Below are positions 10,619 through 11,898 of a stretch of 11,898 nucleotides of DNA, piece by piece. Position 1 is the first letter of the stretch; each line of letters opens with the position of its first letter. Made by a program: the position numbers and the translations under genes. Origin of the DNA: JBJSXF01 sp046086225 (GTDB lineage Bacteria > Actinomycetota > Acidimicrobiia > IMCC26256 > PALSA-610); contig JBJSXF010000024.1 in the NCBI GenBank assembly GCA_046086225.1, positions 1-11,898 on the forward strand, given 5' to 3'. The notes beneath the pieces are model-generated. The model did no database searches. It worked only from the letters and a program-made list of their open reading frames with translations, and was not told the DNA's origin.

Positions 10619-11898
10619 ATGGCCATGACACCGCAGCAGCTGGGAATCGGGATCACCCGTCGGTTCACCCGATCGGGAGGCGACCCGTACGAGTCGACCA
10701 ACTGGGAGCGGCGCGACGCTCGCATCCCCAACTTCAAGGAGGGTGGAGACGCCTTCTTCCAGGGCGAGGTCGAGTTCCCCGCCAACTGGTCGCTCAACGC
10801 GAGCAACATCGTCGCCCAGAAGTACTTCCGGGGCACCCTCGGCACCCCCGAGCGCGAGTGGTCGCTGCGGCAGGTCATCGACCGTGTGGCCGACACCATC
10901 GCCGACTGGGGCGTGAAGGACGGCTACTTCGTCGACGACGAAGAGGCCGCCGCGTTCCGCGACGAGCTGAAGTACCTCCTCGTCAACCAGCGGGCCGCGT
11001 TCAACTCGCCGGTGTGGTTCAACATCGGCGTGAAGGGCGTGCCCGCCCAGGCGAGTGCCTGCTTCATCCTCGCCGTCGACGACACCATGGACTCGATCCT
11101 CAACTGGTACCGGGAAGAGGGCGTCATCTTCAAGGGTGGCTCCGGCGCCGGGGTCAACCTCTCCCGTATCCGCTCGTCGCGGGAGCACCTGAAGGGTGGC
11201 GGCACCGCCTCGGGTCCGGTCAGCTTCATGCGTGGGGCCGACGCCTCCGCCGGGACGATCAAGAGCGGCGGCAAGACCCGTCGTGCAGCGAAGATGGTCA
11301 TCCTCAACGCCGATCACCCGGACGTAGAGGAGTTCATCTGGTGCAAGACCATCGAGGAGCGCAAGGCCCGGGCCCTGCGCGACGCCGGGTTCGACATGGA
11401 CCTCGACGGCAAGGACTCCCACTCGATCCAGTACCAGAACGCGAACAACTCGGTGCGCGTCACCGACGAGTTCATGCAGGCCGTCGTGGACGACAAGGAG
11501 TGGGCGCTGCGCGAGGTCAAGACCGGTGAGCCGGTCAAGACCCTGCGGGCCCGTGATCTCATGCGGCAGATCTCGACCGCCACCTGGGAGTGCGCCGACC
11601 CGGGCATGCAGTTCGACACCACGATCAACAAGTGGCACACCGCGCCGAACACGGCCCGCATCAACGGCTCGAACCCGTGCTCGGAGTACATGCACATCGA
11701 CAACTCGGCGTGCAACCTCGCGAGCATCAACCTGCTGAAGTACCTCGAGAACGACGGCACCTTCGACATCGAGGCGTACCGCCACACGATCGAGGTCATG
11801 TTCACGGCCCAGGAGATCCTCGTCGGCAACGCCGACTACCCCACGGAGCCGATCGGCGCGAACAGCCGCAAGTTCCGCCAGCTCGGTCTGGGGTACGC
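10619..11898 (+). CDS. nrdJ: Adenosylcobalamin-dependent (class II) ribonucleotide reductase NrdJ, 5' part
   Basis: The first 426 codons are present and the frame is open to the window edge; the family is usually 700-1000 residues or more. The enzyme reduces ribonucleotides to deoxyribonucleotides using a B12-derived thiyl radical and needs no oxygen. Visible signatures are RRFTRSGGDPYE, VNQRAAFNSPVWFN, SACFIL with Cys148 (redox-active position), FKGGSGAGVNLSRIRS, GGGTASGPVSFM, NANNSVRVTDEFM, and NPCSEYMHIDNSACNLASIN with Cys354 near the active site. These match the TIGR02504-type class II enzymes. The ATG at 10619 has a GGGGGAGGGA ribosome site 8 nt upstream; a second in-frame ATG follows at 10625. 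The C-terminal cysteines and B12-binding parts are outside the window. Confidence 0.95.
   Translation, partial: MAMTPQQLGIGITRRFTRSGGDPYESTNWERRDARIPNFKEGGDAFFQGEVEFPANWSLNASNIVAQKYFRGTLGTPEREWSLRQVIDRVADTIADWGVKDGYFVDDEEAAAFRDELKYLLVNQRAAFNSPVWFNIGVKGVPAQASACFILAVDDTMDSILNWYREEGVIFKGGSGAGVNLSRIRSSREHLKGGGTASGPVSFMRGADASAGTIKSGGKTRRAAKMVILNADHPDVEEFIWCKTIEERKARALRDAGFDMDLDGKDSHSIQYQNANNSVRVTDEFMQAVVDDKEWALREVKTGEPVKTLRARDLMRQISTATWECADPGMQFDTTINKWHTAPNTARINGSNPCSEYMHIDNSACNLASINLLKYLENDGTFDIEAYRHTIEVMFTAQEILVGNADYPTEPIGANSRKFRQLGLGY

Noticed and set aside
10365..10628. 87-residue ORF in the nrdJ leader (also from an internal ATG at 10416)
   Set aside because: It covers promoter and operator sequence, contains 14-nt repeats out of codon register, has no recognisable domain and runs into the nrdJ start.
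10580..11785. 401-residue minus-strand ORF
   Set aside because: It is antisense to nrdJ, whose plus-strand frame has clear class II reductase motifs; long opposite-strand frames are common at this GC content.

Overview
The window is about 70% GC. It carries a block of conserved housekeeping genes with the codon use, frequent GTG starts and 1-4 nt stop/start overlaps typical of Actinomycetota. The gene order miaB-miaA-dapF-hflX ... lexA, then a divergent LysM gene and nrdR, is the order I know from Mycobacterium (Rv2727c-Rv2725c ... Rv2720-Rv2719c-Rv2718c). The DapD is E. coli-like rather than mycobacterial, and a B12-dependent ribonucleotide reductase follows nrdR. This suggests a deep-branching actinobacterium, possibly Acidimicrobiia; that placement is inference.

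Layout: (1) 1-239 is non-coding or the tail of an unseen gene, with four 36-bp tandem repeats that can each fold into a hairpin, then the terminator of the next gene. (2) 240-962 (-) is a TSUP/TauE-like membrane transporter, divergent from the main operon. (3) 1023-8499 (+) is a tightly packed run: miaB, miaA (tRNA A37 modification), dapF, hflX (ribosome-rescue GTPase), dapC, dapD, dapE. With dapF, the last three supply four steps of the succinylase route to meso-diaminopimelate for lysine and peptidoglycan. (4) 8521-9186 (-) is lexA, convergent with dapE; one hairpin contains both stop codons. (5) 9187-9350 is a divergent SOS control region with two LexA-box-like sites. (6) 9351-9734 (+) is a small membrane-anchored LysM protein placed like mycobacterial Rv2719c/ChiZ. 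(7) 9773-10249 (+) is nrdR. (8) 10250-10618 holds a terminator, a strong sigma70-type promoter, NrdR-box-like palindromes and a leader of about 220 nt with 14-nt tandem repeats and competing stems. (9) 10619-end (+) is the first 426 codons of nrdJ, the class II ribonucleotide reductase.

The genes join tRNA modification, DAP synthesis, the SOS response with a probable division checkpoint, and dNTP supply. The points most worth following are the nrdJ leader, a DapF in which the first catalytic cysteine reads as serine, the two-operator SOS region serving lexA and the LysM gene, and the E. coli-type DapD inside an actinobacterial operon. I see no mobile element, CRISPR array, tRNA or rRNA.
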